Part shown: positions 32,761 to 42,700 of the stretch, piece after piece | Layout of the letters: each line of letters starts with the position of its first letter | Position numbering within the stretch: position 1 is the stretch's first letter | Source of the DNA: Nanosynbacter sp. | GTDB taxonomy: Bacteria; Patescibacteriota; Saccharimonadia; Saccharimonadales; Saccharimonadaceae | Length of the DNA: 64,000 nt | Assembly: GCA_015257665.1 (NCBI GenBank) | Contig: JABZJS010000001.1 | Span: forward strand, 1 to 64,000 | Reading direction: 5' to 3' | The notes under the pieces: generated by a model | Seen by the model: only the letters and a program-made list of their open reading frames with translations | Told to the model about the DNA's origin: nothing | Databases searched by the model: none | Program-made: the position numbers and the translations under genes

Positions 32761-34116
32761 ATGAAGACGACTGATATCATTCGCCGCGCTGGCCGCAACT
32801 TGCGCCGAGCCAAGATGCGTACCCTGCTTACCAGTATCGCTATCGCGGTGGGCGGCTTCGCTATTATGGCGAGCCTAATGGCGGGCGAGGGTGCACGCCA
32901 GTATATTGACCGGCTGATTAGCAGCAATATTGATGCCAAGGCGGTATATGTCGTCAAAGATAAGCGACTCATCGGCGCACAATCGGGCCAGCAGGCTGAC
33001 CTGCGTGAGTATAATCCTGATAGCATCAACCGCTATGGTAATGATTATAAAGCCCTAACCCAAAAAGACATTGACAAGCTCACGGCGCGTACTGACCTCG
33101 AGAAAGTGAGGCCAGTCTATCAGCTCCAGCCCAAATATGTAAGCTTTGCAGCCAAGAAAGACAAGAAATACAGCAGTGATGTGAGCGTCTTTGATGGTGC
33201 TCTCGCGGCCGAAGTCGTGGCGGGTAAGCAGCTTGGCAAGGGTATTGAGCTCACGACTGATGAAGCCGTTATACCTGAGAGCTATGCCGAGACGCTCGGG
33301 CAATCGCCTGCTCAAATGGTGGGTAAGCAGCTGACTGTCACAGTGGTGCAGACGCCGCAGAAGATTGATGAAGCAACGCTTGGCCAGGTCTTTGCTGAGA
33401 AGGGGCAGGCTGGGGTGAATGAGCTGATTAATGGTAAGGAATTGCACAAGACCTTTAATATTGCGGCTGTGACGCGCAAATCGGCCGACCAAACCCAAGC
33501 AATGCGTGGCATTGGTATTAATGCTAAGGTAGCTCGCGAGCTGAGTGACTACAGTACCAAGGGCACGAGTCAATACCAAAAGTACATGTCTGCCACTGCA
33601 GTTGCCAAGCAGGATGCCGAAGCCGCCAAGAAATCCCTCGAGCAGGATGGTTACGCTGTAGCCACTGCCAAGGATCTGCAGCAGACACTCTTTCGCTTTG
33701 TTGATATCTTGCAGGCGATTGTGCTGTGCTTTGGTGCGCTGGCGCTAATAGTGAGTATTTTTGGCATCGTCAACACGCAGTACATCTCGGTGCTGGAGCG
33801 GACGCAGCAGATTGGCCTAATGAAGGCGCTGGGAGCGAGCCGGCGCGATATTGGCCGCTTGTTCCGCTACGAGGCAGCCTGGGTAGGCCTGCTGGGCGGT
33901 GCGCTGGGTGTGCTGGGCGCGTGGGGTGTTGGCATAGCGCTCAACCCAGTTATCTCAGAGAAGCTCCACTTTGGTGATCATAAACTCCTTGTCTTTGTGC
34001 CAGAGCATGCTGCTGCGGTAGTGGTTGGCCTGATGCTGGTAGCGATCATTGCTGGCTGGCTGCCAAGCCGCAAGGCTGCGAAGCTTGACCCAATCGAAGC
34101 GCTGCGTACAGAGTAA
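32761..34116 (+). CDS. ABC transporter permease (MacB/FtsX type)
   Basis: 451 residues. The N-terminal segment (TLLTSIAIAVGGFAIMASLM, about 21-40) is followed by a large external MacB-PCD-like domain (about 45-310) and three C-terminal membrane spans (about 318-345, 370-400, 415-440), with the cytoplasmic ERTQQIGLMKALGASRRDI loop that couples to the ATPase. It is paired with the ATPase gene at 31919. The substrate is unknown. Confidence 0.9.
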   Translation: MKTTDIIRRAGRNLRRAKMRTLLTSIAIAVGGFAIMASLMAGEGARQYIDRLISSNIDAKAVYVVKDKRLIGAQSGQQADLREYNPDSINRYGNDYKALTQKDIDKLTARTDLEKVRPVYQLQPKYVSFAAKKDKKYSSDVSVFDGALAAEVVAGKQLGKGIELTTDEAVIPESYAETLGQSPAQMVGKQLTVTVVQTPQKIDEATLGQVFAEKGQAGVNELINGKELHKTFNIAAVTRKSADQTQAMRGIGINAKVARELSDYSTKGTSQYQKYMSATAVAKQDAEAAKKSLEQDGYAVATAKDLQQTLFRFVDILQAIVLCFGALALIVSIFGIVNTQYISVLERTQQIGLMKALGASRRDIGRLFRYEAAWVGLLGGALGVLGAWGVGIALNPVISEKLHFGDHKLLVFVPEHAAAVVVGLMLVAIIAGWLPSRKAAKLDPIEALRTE

Positions 34117-34137
34117 ACTGCGTCGATACGAAGAGCC

Positions 34138-34176
34138 AAAACCCGCTTTGCTGGATAGGTAAAGCGGGTTTTATGT
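34138..34176 (+). terminator. Terminator after the ABC exporter
   Basis: A 12-bp perfect stem (34138-34149 with 34161-34172) ending in TTTTA. Confidence 0.85.
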
Positions 34177-34282
34177 GCTTGTGCTTAGCTGGATCTTAAA
34201 ATACGAATTATCTCAAAAGTTCGTGGTAGTATAGAGGATTCAAACACGAACAAATTGCCATTACGCTTGGCGTGGTATCTGA

Positions 34283-34288
34283 TATAAT
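34283..34288 (+). promoter_or_regulatory. -10 box of serS
   Basis: TATAAT, exactly 6 nt before ATG 34295: leaderless architecture. Confidence 0.55.
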
Positions 34289-34294
34289 ATAGTT

Positions 34295-35539
34295 ATGTTA
34301 GATATTCGTTATATTCGCGCGCATGCCGACGAGGTGCAGGCAGCGGCGCGCCATAAGGGCTATAAGGTGTCCATCGCCGAGCTGCTGGCGTTGGATGATC
34401 AGCGTCGTGAGCTTCAGCAGCAGGTCGATGCCGTGCGCACGCAGCGCAACAAGATAGCCGCCCAAATGAAGGGTGGTAAGCCTAGCCCAGAACTGGTGGC
34501 GCAGGGTAAGGCGCTCAAAGCTGAGATCGCGACGCTGAGAGAAGAGATGTACACCATAGAGAAAAACTATTTAGCTCAGCTAAGAGCAGTGCCAAATATC
34601 ACCCTGCCAGACGTGCCACTGGGTGGCGAAGACGACAGTGTGGAGATTAAGCGATGGGGAGAGCGGCGCTCATCGGCGCAAGATCACCTCGACTTTGCCA
34701 CAAGCCGAGGCTGGCTCGACTTCGAGCGTGGTGCCAAGGTGGCTGGCACGAAGTTTTATTATGTGCTGGGCGACCTAATGCTGCTCGAGAATGCCATTTA
34801 CCAATACGCTCTTAACTTCCTTGTGGGCAAAGGCTTCCACCCTATGACAGTACCGCACATGGTGAATGGCCGCGTGGCACGTGGTTCGGGCTTTGCACCC
34901 AAGAGCGACAAGGAGAGCAACGAGTACTTTATCGAAGGCAAAGACACGATGCTGATCGGCACGGCCGAGGCACCACTGACAGGCTTCCATGCCGATGAGA
35001 TCCTAAGCGAAAAGGACTTGCCGCTCCTCTACGCTGGCTACAGCCCCTGCTACCGCAAAGAGGCTGGCGCTGCCGGGAAGTTTAGCCGCGGGCTGTTCCG
35101 GGTGCATCAATTCAACAAATTAGAGATGTATATCTATTGCTTGCCCGAGCAGTCGGCTCAGATGCACGAGAAAATCCTCGCGCTGGAGGAGGAGATTTGG
35201 CAGAGCCTCGGTGTGCCGTACCGCGTGGTGAATATTGCGGCGGGAGATTTAGGTGCGCCAGCTGCCAAGAAGTACGACATCGAGTACTGGTCGCCTGTTG
35301 ATGGCGCTTACCGCGAGCTTACCAGCTGCAGCAACTGCACTGACTTCCAGGCGCGCAACCTCAGTATTTGTGTCTACCGGGCCAATGGATCACTCCAAAT
35401 AGTACACACTCTCAATGGTACAGCAGTAAGCTTGGCTCGTGCACTGGTAGCGATTATCGAGAATTATCAAACAGCAGATGGTAAGCTCCGTGTGCCAGCG
35501 GTGCTGCAGCCATATCTGAACAACAGGGAGGTACTCTAG
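34295..35539 (+). CDS. serS: Seryl-tRNA synthetase
   Basis: 414 residues. The N-terminal antiparallel coiled coil (about 30-100, rich in Gln/Arg/Glu) grips the long arm of tRNA-Ser. Class II motif 2 is CYRKEAGAAGKFSRGLFRVH; motif 3 lies in LNGTAVSLARALVAIIENYQ. The serine/ATP site TAEAPLTGFH is present. The next gene starts immediately at its stop. Confidence 0.96.
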   Translation: MLDIRYIRAHADEVQAAARHKGYKVSIAELLALDDQRRELQQQVDAVRTQRNKIAAQMKGGKPSPELVAQGKALKAEIATLREEMYTIEKNYLAQLRAVPNITLPDVPLGGEDDSVEIKRWGERRSSAQDHLDFATSRGWLDFERGAKVAGTKFYYVLGDLMLLENAIYQYALNFLVGKGFHPMTVPHMVNGRVARGSGFAPKSDKESNEYFIEGKDTMLIGTAEAPLTGFHADEILSEKDLPLLYAGYSPCYRKEAGAAGKFSRGLFRVHQFNKLEMYIYCLPEQSAQMHEKILALEEEIWQSLGVPYRVVNIAAGDLGAPAAKKYDIEYWSPVDGAYRELTSCSNCTDFQARNLSICVYRANGSLQIVHTLNGTAVSLARALVAIIENYQTADGKLRVPAVLQPYLNNREVL

Positions 35540-36667
35540 ATGGGGCGCACAATCAGAAAAATGAGCCGCAAAGGCTATGCCAAAGTTGCCAAGCCGCTTC
35601 TCTTCCGGCGACAGCCCGATGCAGCACACCAGTCGATGCTCTGGACGGCGAGGGCACTGCATGCCATCCGGGGCGAGCAGCTCCTCAGTGGCTGGCGCTA
35701 TAAGAATCCTCGCCTCGAGCAGACTATTCTTGGCCTCAACTTTGTTAATCCCATCGGTCTGTCTGCTGGGCTGGATAAAGATTTTGATCTGCCCCCTGTG
35801 GCAAAGAAAATCGGTTGCGGCTTTGAGATTGGCGGTTCGGTAACGGCCGTGCCTTGTGAGGGTAACCCCAAGCCGTGGTTTCGTCGCTTGGCTAGTGAAC
35901 AGTCGATCGTCGTCAATGTTGGCCTGGCCAATCGCGGCGTCGCCAAGGCGATCGAGCAGATTCGTAGCTACTCACCACGGGTCTGGCGCGACTTTCCGCT
36001 CAGTGTATCCGTAGCCAAGACAAATAGCCCCAAGCAAGTCCGCCCCAAGCAAGCAATTGCCGACTACTGCGACAGCCTTCGCCAGCTTGAAGCAGCTGGT
36101 TGCGCACCACTGTACGAGATTAACATCTCCTGCCCTAATGCTTATGGCGGCGAGCCCTTCACCACGCCCGCTCGCCTCAAGAAACTTCTCACTGCGGTGG
36201 ATGAGCTGAAGCTTTCGCGCCCCGTCTTTATCAAAATGCCGACGGACAAGACGTGGACGCAGTTTGCCAAGCTCCTCTCCATTATCGACAAGCATAATGT
36301 GGCGGGCCTGACGATCGGCAACCTTGTCAAAGATCGCAGCAAGCTCACTGACCCAAGTGTCTTGCCTGACGACACTCCCGGTAGCCTTAGCGGCCGGCCA
36401 GCTCAGGCCATTACCACGCGGCTTATCCATAAGACGTATGCACTGTATGGTGACCGTTTTGTCATCATTGGTGTGGGCGGTGTCTTTACAGCGGAAGATG
36501 CGTACGAAAAGATTCGGGCTGGCGCGAGCCTAGTTGCGCTGGTGACGGCGCTGATGTTTGAAGGACCACAGGTCGTGGGCGATATCAACGAAGGCTTGGT
36601 GGAGCTGCTCGACCGAGACGACTATGTCTCTATTAGCGAAGCAATCGGTGCAGCACACCGTAAGTAG
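35540..36667 (+). CDS. pyrD: Dihydroorotate dehydrogenase, class-2-like with a Cys in the base position
   Basis: 375 residues. The class-2-like N-terminus (DAAHQSMLWTARAL, about 32-45) and FMN-barrel motifs NPIGLSAGLDKDFD, VNVGLANRGV, GSLSGRPAQA and VIIGVGGVFTAEDAYEKI match DHODH. The catalytic-base loop reads NISCPNAYGG, with Cys where class 2 enzymes have Ser; Cys is the base of class 1 enzymes. It oxidises dihydroorotate to orotate, or acts on a related substrate. No other pyrimidine gene is nearby. It begins directly at the serS stop (ATG 35540). Confidence 0.85.
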   Translation: MGRTIRKMSRKGYAKVAKPLLFRRQPDAAHQSMLWTARALHAIRGEQLLSGWRYKNPRLEQTILGLNFVNPIGLSAGLDKDFDLPPVAKKIGCGFEIGGSVTAVPCEGNPKPWFRRLASEQSIVVNVGLANRGVAKAIEQIRSYSPRVWRDFPLSVSVAKTNSPKQVRPKQAIADYCDSLRQLEAAGCAPLYEINISCPNAYGGEPFTTPARLKKLLTAVDELKLSRPVFIKMPTDKTWTQFAKLLSIIDKHNVAGLTIGNLVKDRSKLTDPSVLPDDTPGSLSGRPAQAITTRLIHKTYALYGDRFVIIGVGGVFTAEDAYEKIRAGASLVALVTALMFEGPQVVGDINEGLVELLDRDDYVSISEAIGAAHRK

Positions 36668-36913
36668 GGAAGCGCCAGTGGCGTCCGAAGCAAACGGCTT
36701 GCGAGATTAAAGCGCTTTGTTTCTTTTCGCGTCTCCTCCAGCGCTAGAGCTGAAGTCGATTATAACAATCGATTCGTTACTCTATTTGAATAAAGTAGAA
36801 AGAAGGGGGACTGGTGCTAAGGAGTGGAGCTGTGAAATTAAGCTCGCAGCCATTTGACATTACCCATAATATGCTGCATCATAGGACGAGGATATTGCAA
36901 CAAAGGAGCAAGA

Positions 36914-37498
36914 ATGAACGAACATCAGCCAGCAAGAGATCCAGGAAGCGGAGAACGGCAAGACCCATCAGGGCTGGCAGATCAGCTGCAAGAAGAGCTC
37001 AGCTGTATCTTAACGGAAAGACCCTTCGAGTATGCATGGTGGAGGCAGAGTGCATTGCAGGAGCGTCGTATCCAAACCAACCCAGAACTCAGCAAAGATG
37101 GTGAAACCAACGCCACCGAGCGTACTATATTCTTGACAGGCCGCAAGCGCGAGCGTATAGCGGTATTTGGCGTTGTGCCCGATAGTCTACCAGTTGTTTC
37201 GGGCCCGACTGTCGCTATTATGGCGCCTGATAGTAATGATTGGGTAGTGTATCGCTGTGGGGCGGATGCCAACGATAAATGGCAGGTCGTGCGCATCCAC
37301 GGCGCAGGCACCGAGCAGTACAACGGTGGAGAAGAATACACCTTCTTCCAGCCCATAGAGGGCGATAGCCAGCAGCATCCCTCGCACAAGGATGCCGACG
37401 CACAAGAGCTGAGAGACCTGATGAAGTTGATAGATACGTCACACTGCCGCACAGAGACACCACCTAAGAGCAAAGAGACTGAAGCCTTGCTCGACTAG
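36914..37498 (+). CDS. Unknown soluble protein (194 aa)
   Basis: ATG 36914 follows AAAGGAG with 5 nt spacing; earlier in-frame starts lack a ribosome site. It has polar ends and a compact middle (about 75-165: RTIFLTGRKRERIAVFGVVP, VAIMAPDSNDWVVYRCGADA). No signal peptide or membrane segment. No recognisable family. Confidence 0.65.
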   Translation: MNEHQPARDPGSGERQDPSGLADQLQEELSCILTERPFEYAWWRQSALQERRIQTNPELSKDGETNATERTIFLTGRKRERIAVFGVVPDSLPVVSGPTVAIMAPDSNDWVVYRCGADANDKWQVVRIHGAGTEQYNGGEEYTFFQPIEGDSQQHPSHKDADAQELRDLMKLIDTSHCRTETPPKSKETEALLD

Positions 37499-37648
37499 AT
37501 TAAAAAGCTGCGAAAAGAGGCGGCCTATCAGCTAAGCTCGCTAGCCAAACGTCTCTACCTGCGCTGATAATTTGCCCACAACAACCCCTGTTTTCTCCTC
37601 AACCATGCTATACTATAAGCACAAGTTGCTAACACGAAAGGGGTCAGC

Positions 37649-38038
37649 ATGATCGCAAACATCGACATTACCGGTATTGGCAAATACTCGCCAGACGAGC
37701 CAACCAAAAAATACATCCGCAAGAAGATCGGTGCGCTCGACCGCATGGTGTCGCGCCACGCCCGCAAGACTGTGAGCGCGATGGTGCGCATCGAGGAGAT
37801 TAATGGCGAGCATGGCAATAAGTATGAGGTAGAGGTGGTCATTACCGTGCCAGACCAAACCATCAAGGCCAAAGACTCCACACTCAACGTTCTGGCCGCC
37901 ACTGATATTGTCGAGCGCAAACTCGCTGGCCAGCTGCGCAAATATAAGCAAAACCAGCTGCCACACCTTGGTCGCCGTGGCCTTCTCGCTCGCTTCAAGC
38001 GTAGCTTCGAGCGCGAGCAGGATCATCCTGCGGAGTAG
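37649..38038 (+). CDS. hpf: Ribosome hibernation-promoting factor (HPF/RaiA family)
   Basis: 129 residues, a short form. The fold pattern is visible in IDITGIGKYSPDEPTKKYIR, the strand KYEVEVVITVPDQTIKAKD and DIVERKLAGQLRKYKQNQ. It binds the small subunit and blocks the decoding site in dormant ribosomes. The long-form C-terminal dimerisation domain is missing; instead there is a basic/acidic tail. AAAGGGG lies before ATG 37649 and a TATACT further upstream. It directly precedes secA, as is common. Confidence 0.88.
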   Translation: MIANIDITGIGKYSPDEPTKKYIRKKIGALDRMVSRHARKTVSAMVRIEEINGEHGNKYEVEVVITVPDQTIKAKDSTLNVLAATDIVERKLAGQLRKYKQNQLPHLGRRGLLARFKRSFEREQDHPAE

Positions 38039-38058
38039 GCGATAGGTATGCAAGAGTT

Positions 38059-38091
38059 AAGAGGCTGATATCGGTTGGGCATCGGCCTCTT
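38059..38091 (+). terminator. Possible terminator after hpf
   Basis: AAGAGGC/GCCTCTT stem (38059-38065 with 38085-38091) with an inner GAT/ATC pair; no real T-tract, so weak. Confidence 0.4.
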
Positions 38092-38204
38092 GCTCATACT
38101 TTGTGCGGGCCACCCTTCCCAAACGGCCGCAAACCCGGTATAATGAGGGGAGTTTTTTGAATTGAATGGCCGCTTAGAGAGGAAAGCGAGGGAAGTTTGA
38201 CACC

Positions 38205-40835
38205 ATGGCAACAACACAGCAAAAAGCACTGACGAAGATTTTTGGCGATCCGCAGAAGCGGATCTTGAAGCGTCTGCAGAAGAAGGTAGACGAGATCAAC
38301 AAGCTCGGGCCTAAATATAAGGCGCTCTCGGATGAGGAATTAGCCAAGCAAACAGAGGTCCTTAAGCAGCGCCTACACAAGAAAGGTACGACGCTTGATA
38401 CTATCCTGCCTGATGCCTTTGCAGTAGTGCGCGAGATGGCCAATCGAGTGATTGGTGAGCGGCACTATGATGTGCAGCTGATTGGCTCGATGGTGCTACA
38501 CGAAGGCAACGTGGCTGAACTCAAGACTGGTGAAGGCAAGACCTTGATGTCCACGCTGGCAGCATACCTCAATGCGCTCGAGGGCAAGGGTGTGCACATC
38601 GTGACCGTCAACGACTACTTGGCGCAGCGTGACGCTGGCTGGATGGGGCAGATCTACAGCGCTCTGGGCATTAGCACTGGTGTGATCATTAACGAAGCGT
38701 CCTTCCTCTACGATGGTACGTATACCAACGAGAACCATACTGACCCACGTATGCAAAAGCTCCGCCCCTGTACACGGCGCGAGGCCTATGAGGCAGACAT
38801 TACCTATGGGACAAACAACGAGTTTGGCTTCGACTACCTGCGCGATAATATGGTCAATGAGATTAGCCTGGTGCGTCAGCGCGAGCTCAACTTTGCCATT
38901 GTAGACGAGGTGGATTCTATCTTGATCGATGAAGCGCGCACTCCACTCATCATTAGTGCGCCTGCGGCTGAGAACCCTGATAGCTACTACCAGTTTGCCA
39001 AGATTGCTGCCAAGCTTGTGCCAGAGGACTACCGTCTCGACGAAAAGCACACCAGTGTGGCCCTGACAGATAGTGGTATCGATAAGGTACAGAAACTCCT
39101 TGGTATAAAAAATTTGTACACCCCTGAGTATGTTCGCAGTGTCTACCATATCAACCAAGCTCTGCGCGCCCAGACGCTCTTCCATCGTGACAAAAACTAT
39201 GTGGTGACCAATGATGGCGAGGTGATCATTGTCGATGAGCACACTGGCCGCCTCAAGATCGGCAACCGCTACAACGAAGGCCTCCACCAGGCGATCGAAG
39301 CGAAAGAAGGCGTGCCTGTTCAGCAAGAGAGCATGACGCTGGCAACTATTTCCTTCCAGAATTTCTTCCGCTTATATAAGAAGCTCAGTGGTATGACTGG
39401 TACGGCCTTTACTGAGGCAGAGGAGTTTCAGCAGATCTATAGCCTGGATGTGGTGGTAGTGCCGCCCAACAAGCCGATTACCCGCAAAGACCACCAAGAT
39501 CTTATTTACAAAACCGAGAAAGCTAAGCTCAAAGCCGTGGCAGCCGCCATCAAGAAGTACCATGAGCAAGGCCGGCCGGTACTGGTGGGGTCGGGCTCGA
39601 TTGCTAAGAATGAGCTGATCGCCCAGTGGCTAGACAAAGCGGGCATTACATATGAGATCCTCAATGCTAAGAATAATGAGCGTGAGGCCGAGATTGTAGC
39701 ACACGCTGGTGAGAAGGGCGCTGTGACGCTAGCGACAAACATCGCGGGGCGTGGCACAGACATCAAGCTTGGGCCGGGCGTGAAGGAACTTGGTGGCTTG
39801 GTGGTGATCGGCAGCGAGCGGCATGAGTCGCGCCGGATCGACAACCAGCTGCGTGGCCGTGGTGGCCGTCAGGGCGACCCGGGTGACACCCAATTCTACG
39901 TCTCGACTGAAGACGATCTGATGCGGATCTTCCAGGGTGAGCGTATTGCTGGCCTGATGGAGCGCCTTGGAGTAGAAGAAGACATGGCCATTCAAAACAA
40001 AGCGGTCAGTAAGACGCTTGAGGCGGCGCAAAAGCGGGTCGAAGGCTTTAACTTCGATGCGCGCAAAAATGTTGTTCAGTACGACAACGTCATCAACCGC
40101 CACCGCAAAGTGGTCTATACTGTGCGACGCAAGATCCTCGATGGCGACAACATCAAGCCAGAAATTCAGCGCCTGCTGCGCACTGCAGTAGAGAGCCTCA
40201 CAGAGGTACCAGCCAAGCAAAACCCGAAGTTTGCTGAGGAGTTTGGCGCGATCTTCCCGCTGGACAAAGACGAGATTAAGAAAATCGGTACCGAGAAGCG
40301 CGATCGTGTCCGGACCAAGATGGCACTCGATGCGGCGAAAAAATTGTATCAAGATAAAGAAGATGAACTGGGTAGTGAGCTACTGCGCGGTATTGAGCGT
40401 GAAGTGTATCTGCAGGTGCTCGACACACTGTGGATGCAGCACCTAGAGAATATGCAGCACCTGCGCGAGGGAATTCACTGGCGCAGCGTGGGCCAGCGCG
40501 ACCCGCTCGTGGAGTACCGCGCCGAGTCGCAAAAGTTGTTCGATAGCCTGCAGGCTAACCTCCGAGCTGAGGTTCTCCACGCGATCTACCAAGTGCGCAG
40601 GACAGATGCCATCACTCGCGAGGCAACCGACAACGAGCACGATACCGAGCTTACCCGCCTGGCTGAAACCTCGGTGGAGCGCGGCGTAAATGAAATCACG
40701 AGTGGGGAAGCGAATCGTGACCACGACTTTACCAAAACAAAAGCGGCACCAACTACTGCCGACGTCAACCGCAAACGTAACGCCGCTCGCAAGAAAAAGA
40801 AAGCCCAGCGGCAGAATCGCAAAAAGAACCGCTAG
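38205..40835 (+). CDS. secA: Preprotein translocase ATPase SecA
   Basis: 876 residues. Walker A TGEGKT (108-113), DEVDSILIDEARTPLIIS in the DEAD motor, MTGTAFTEAEEFQQIY, TNIAGRGTDIKLG and the ESRRIDNQLRGRGGRQGDPG block in motor 2, and the two-helix-finger/scaffold region at the end are all in place. The C-terminus is a lysine/arginine-rich tail (ARKKKKAQRQNRKK) without the CxC…CH zinc site used for SecB/lipid contact. A TATAAT at about 38140 gives a leader of about 55 nt. Confidence 0.97.
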   Translation: MATTQQKALTKIFGDPQKRILKRLQKKVDEINKLGPKYKALSDEELAKQTEVLKQRLHKKGTTLDTILPDAFAVVREMANRVIGERHYDVQLIGSMVLHEGNVAELKTGEGKTLMSTLAAYLNALEGKGVHIVTVNDYLAQRDAGWMGQIYSALGISTGVIINEASFLYDGTYTNENHTDPRMQKLRPCTRREAYEADITYGTNNEFGFDYLRDNMVNEISLVRQRELNFAIVDEVDSILIDEARTPLIISAPAAENPDSYYQFAKIAAKLVPEDYRLDEKHTSVALTDSGIDKVQKLLGIKNLYTPEYVRSVYHINQALRAQTLFHRDKNYVVTNDGEVIIVDEHTGRLKIGNRYNEGLHQAIEAKEGVPVQQESMTLATISFQNFFRLYKKLSGMTGTAFTEAEEFQQIYSLDVVVVPPNKPITRKDHQDLIYKTEKAKLKAVAAAIKKYHEQGRPVLVGSGSIAKNELIAQWLDKAGITYEILNAKNNEREAEIVAHAGEKGAVTLATNIAGRGTDIKLGPGVKELGGLVVIGSERHESRRIDNQLRGRGGRQGDPGDTQFYVSTEDDLMRIFQGERIAGLMERLGVEEDMAIQNKAVSKTLEAAQKRVEGFNFDARKNVVQYDNVINRHRKVVYTVRRKILDGDNIKPEIQRLLRTAVESLTEVPAKQNPKFAEEFGAIFPLDKDEIKKIGTEKRDRVRTKMALDAAKKLYQDKEDELGSELLRGIEREVYLQVLDTLWMQHLENMQHLREGIHWRSVGQRDPLVEYRAESQKLFDSLQANLRAEVLHAIYQVRRTDAITREATDNEHDTELTRLAETSVERGVNEITSGEANRDHDFTKTKAAPTTADVNRKRNAARKKKKAQRQNRKKNR

Positions 40836-42122
40836 ATGCAACACACAGTAACAGAGGTCAGGCTAAAGAATGGTGCCCGTGGTCTTCTCATTGACGTTCC
40901 TGGTGCAACCGTGATGAGCTTCCAGTTCCAATTCCGGGCGGGCAACCGCTATGTTGCGAGCAAGGACATCTACGAGACGGCGCACATTATGGAGCATATG
41001 GCCTTTGGTGCTAATGCTCAGTTTGCGAGCGAGCACGAGTACGAGGCAGAGTTTATTAAAAATGGTGCCTACCACAATGCCTGGACGAGCGACCTGTCTA
41101 TGGTGTATGTGGCGGACTGTGCGGATTTTGAGTGGGAGCGTATTTTGCAGTTGCAGCAGGTGGCTATCACTCAGCCAAAGTTCAATCAGATGGAGCTTGA
41201 AGCCGAGAAGGGCAATGTGCGCAGCGAGCTTGTCGGCTATCTTAACAATCATAACCGAGTGCTGTGGCCCAAGATCCAGCAGCTACTGGGGAATGACATC
41301 TACACCTACCACCAGCGAGTACGTACCATTGCACAGGTGCAGCTGAGCGATATTCAGGAGCACTACCGGCGTACCCATACCAGCGACAACCTTCGCTTTG
41401 TTATTGCTGGCAAAATGGCGGGGCGCAAAGCGCAGATCAAGCGTATGCTCGAGAGTTGGCAGCTGCCGCGTGGTGAGCGCTTTGCGGTGCCGCACGACGA
41501 ACTTCACAGTGGTAAGCCTACCCTCATCCGTCGCAAAGAGGCCAGCAACCTCACCTTTGGCTGGTCGATGGAGATCCCGCGCGAGCTCAGCGACAAAGAA
41601 GATGCTGCGCTAGACTGCCTCAACCATATTCTCACTGGCACTATGCATTCGCGCATCTTTGGCAAAGCCCGCAAGCAGGGCATGGCCTATGGGATGTTTA
41701 GTGATGGCTCGGTGGGCAAGTATGAGAGTAGCTGGGACTTTGGTGGCGAGGTAGAGTGCGATAAGGCAGAGCGGCTCTTTAGCCTGATTGTCAGTGAGCT
41801 CCAAGCGGTGCTGCGTGGTGAGATTACCGAGGCAGAGCTTGAGGCAGCCAAATCCTATGGCCTGGGGCGTTACCAAATGGGGGCGCAAACAGTAGCACAG
41901 ATTAGTGGATTCTACACCAGCCGCTTCTTCTGGGATGGCTATGTGAAGGACTATGCCAAGGTGCCGCAAGAGATCAAAGGTACGACCCTTGAGCAAATGA
42001 ACGCTGTAGCACGTGAATTCATCGCTGCCAACACCTGGGCACTCGCTGGCGTAAGCAGCGGTGAGCGTAGCGACATTGTGCGGCTGGGTGAGCAGCTGGA
42101 AGGGCTGTTTACACAGGGCTAG
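40836..42122 (+). CDS. M16-family zinc peptidase
   Basis: 428 residues. The inverted zinc motif HIMEH is at residues 50-54, with the third ligand expected at Glu131 in EKGNVRSELVGY. The C-terminal half (about 215-420) is the partner domain of the fold (LGRYQMGAQTVAQISGFYTS). ATG 40836 directly follows the secA stop codon, so the two are cotranscribed; a role in clearing peptides after export would fit but is unproven. There is no signal peptide, so it is cytoplasmic. Confidence 0.9.
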   Translation: MQHTVTEVRLKNGARGLLIDVPGATVMSFQFQFRAGNRYVASKDIYETAHIMEHMAFGANAQFASEHEYEAEFIKNGAYHNAWTSDLSMVYVADCADFEWERILQLQQVAITQPKFNQMELEAEKGNVRSELVGYLNNHNRVLWPKIQQLLGNDIYTYHQRVRTIAQVQLSDIQEHYRRTHTSDNLRFVIAGKMAGRKAQIKRMLESWQLPRGERFAVPHDELHSGKPTLIRRKEASNLTFGWSMEIPRELSDKEDAALDCLNHILTGTMHSRIFGKARKQGMAYGMFSDGSVGKYESSWDFGGEVECDKAERLFSLIVSELQAVLRGEITEAELEAAKSYGLGRYQMGAQTVAQISGFYTSRFFWDGYVKDYAKVPQEIKGTTLEQMNAVAREFIAANTWALAGVSSGERSDIVRLGEQLEGLFTQG

Positions 42123-42278
42123 AAGCACCTCAGCTTAATATACTTGCCCGTTTTTTACACAGTGATAGTCGAAGCTTTTGACGGTGATACTTCGTCTGTT
42201 GGCAGATAAAAACTTGATAAGAATATTTTTGCTATTTTTTAGTGGAGGTATGAGACACGAAGGCAGGCAGAGAAGCAC

Positions 42279-42306
42279 TTGCATTTATTAGACTGCATTG
42301 TATTAT
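42279..42306 (+). promoter_or_regulatory. Promoter of the 90-aa gene
   Basis: TTGCAT 42279-42284, 16-nt spacer, TATTAT 42301-42306, followed by a ribosome site AAAGGAG. Confidence 0.5.
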
Positions 42307-42333
42307 TAAAGTAATAGCAAAGGAGAACAACGC

Positions 42334-42606
42334 ATGAGTGACGTCAATCCAACCAACAGTAAAAGTTACCGCCCAGGAGACGAAGAAAAAGGTTATAACG
42401 ACCCTGTCACGATTGTCCTCACAAAACGGGAATGCTCAGATTTATTGACAGCCATGAATGAGCTCACCGCAGGCCCGTATGCACCTTCTAAGGAAGAGTG
42501 GCAATGGATGGAGAATGTCATGGGCATGCCTACACGCGAAAGCTTGATGGCACTATTCGATAAGGTTGACGATTTCCAAGAGGGTGACCTTAGGTCGTCC
42601 AAGTAG
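42334..42606 (+). CDS. Unknown small acidic protein (90 aa)
   Basis: ATG 42334 follows AAAGGAG with 8 nt spacing, behind a plausible promoter. Hydrophilic; the middle has PVTIVLTKRECSDLLTAMNE. No family recognised. Confidence 0.6.
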   Translation: MSDVNPTNSKSYRPGDEEKGYNDPVTIVLTKRECSDLLTAMNELTAGPYAPSKEEWQWMENVMGMPTRESLMALFDKVDDFQEGDLRSSK

Positions 42607-42700
42607 CATTCCGAAATACTTGACTTTTGAATCACAGTGACAATGCATACCTGCATCGTACTCAAGTGACTCGTCGTCAGAATATGGACGATTAGGTTAG

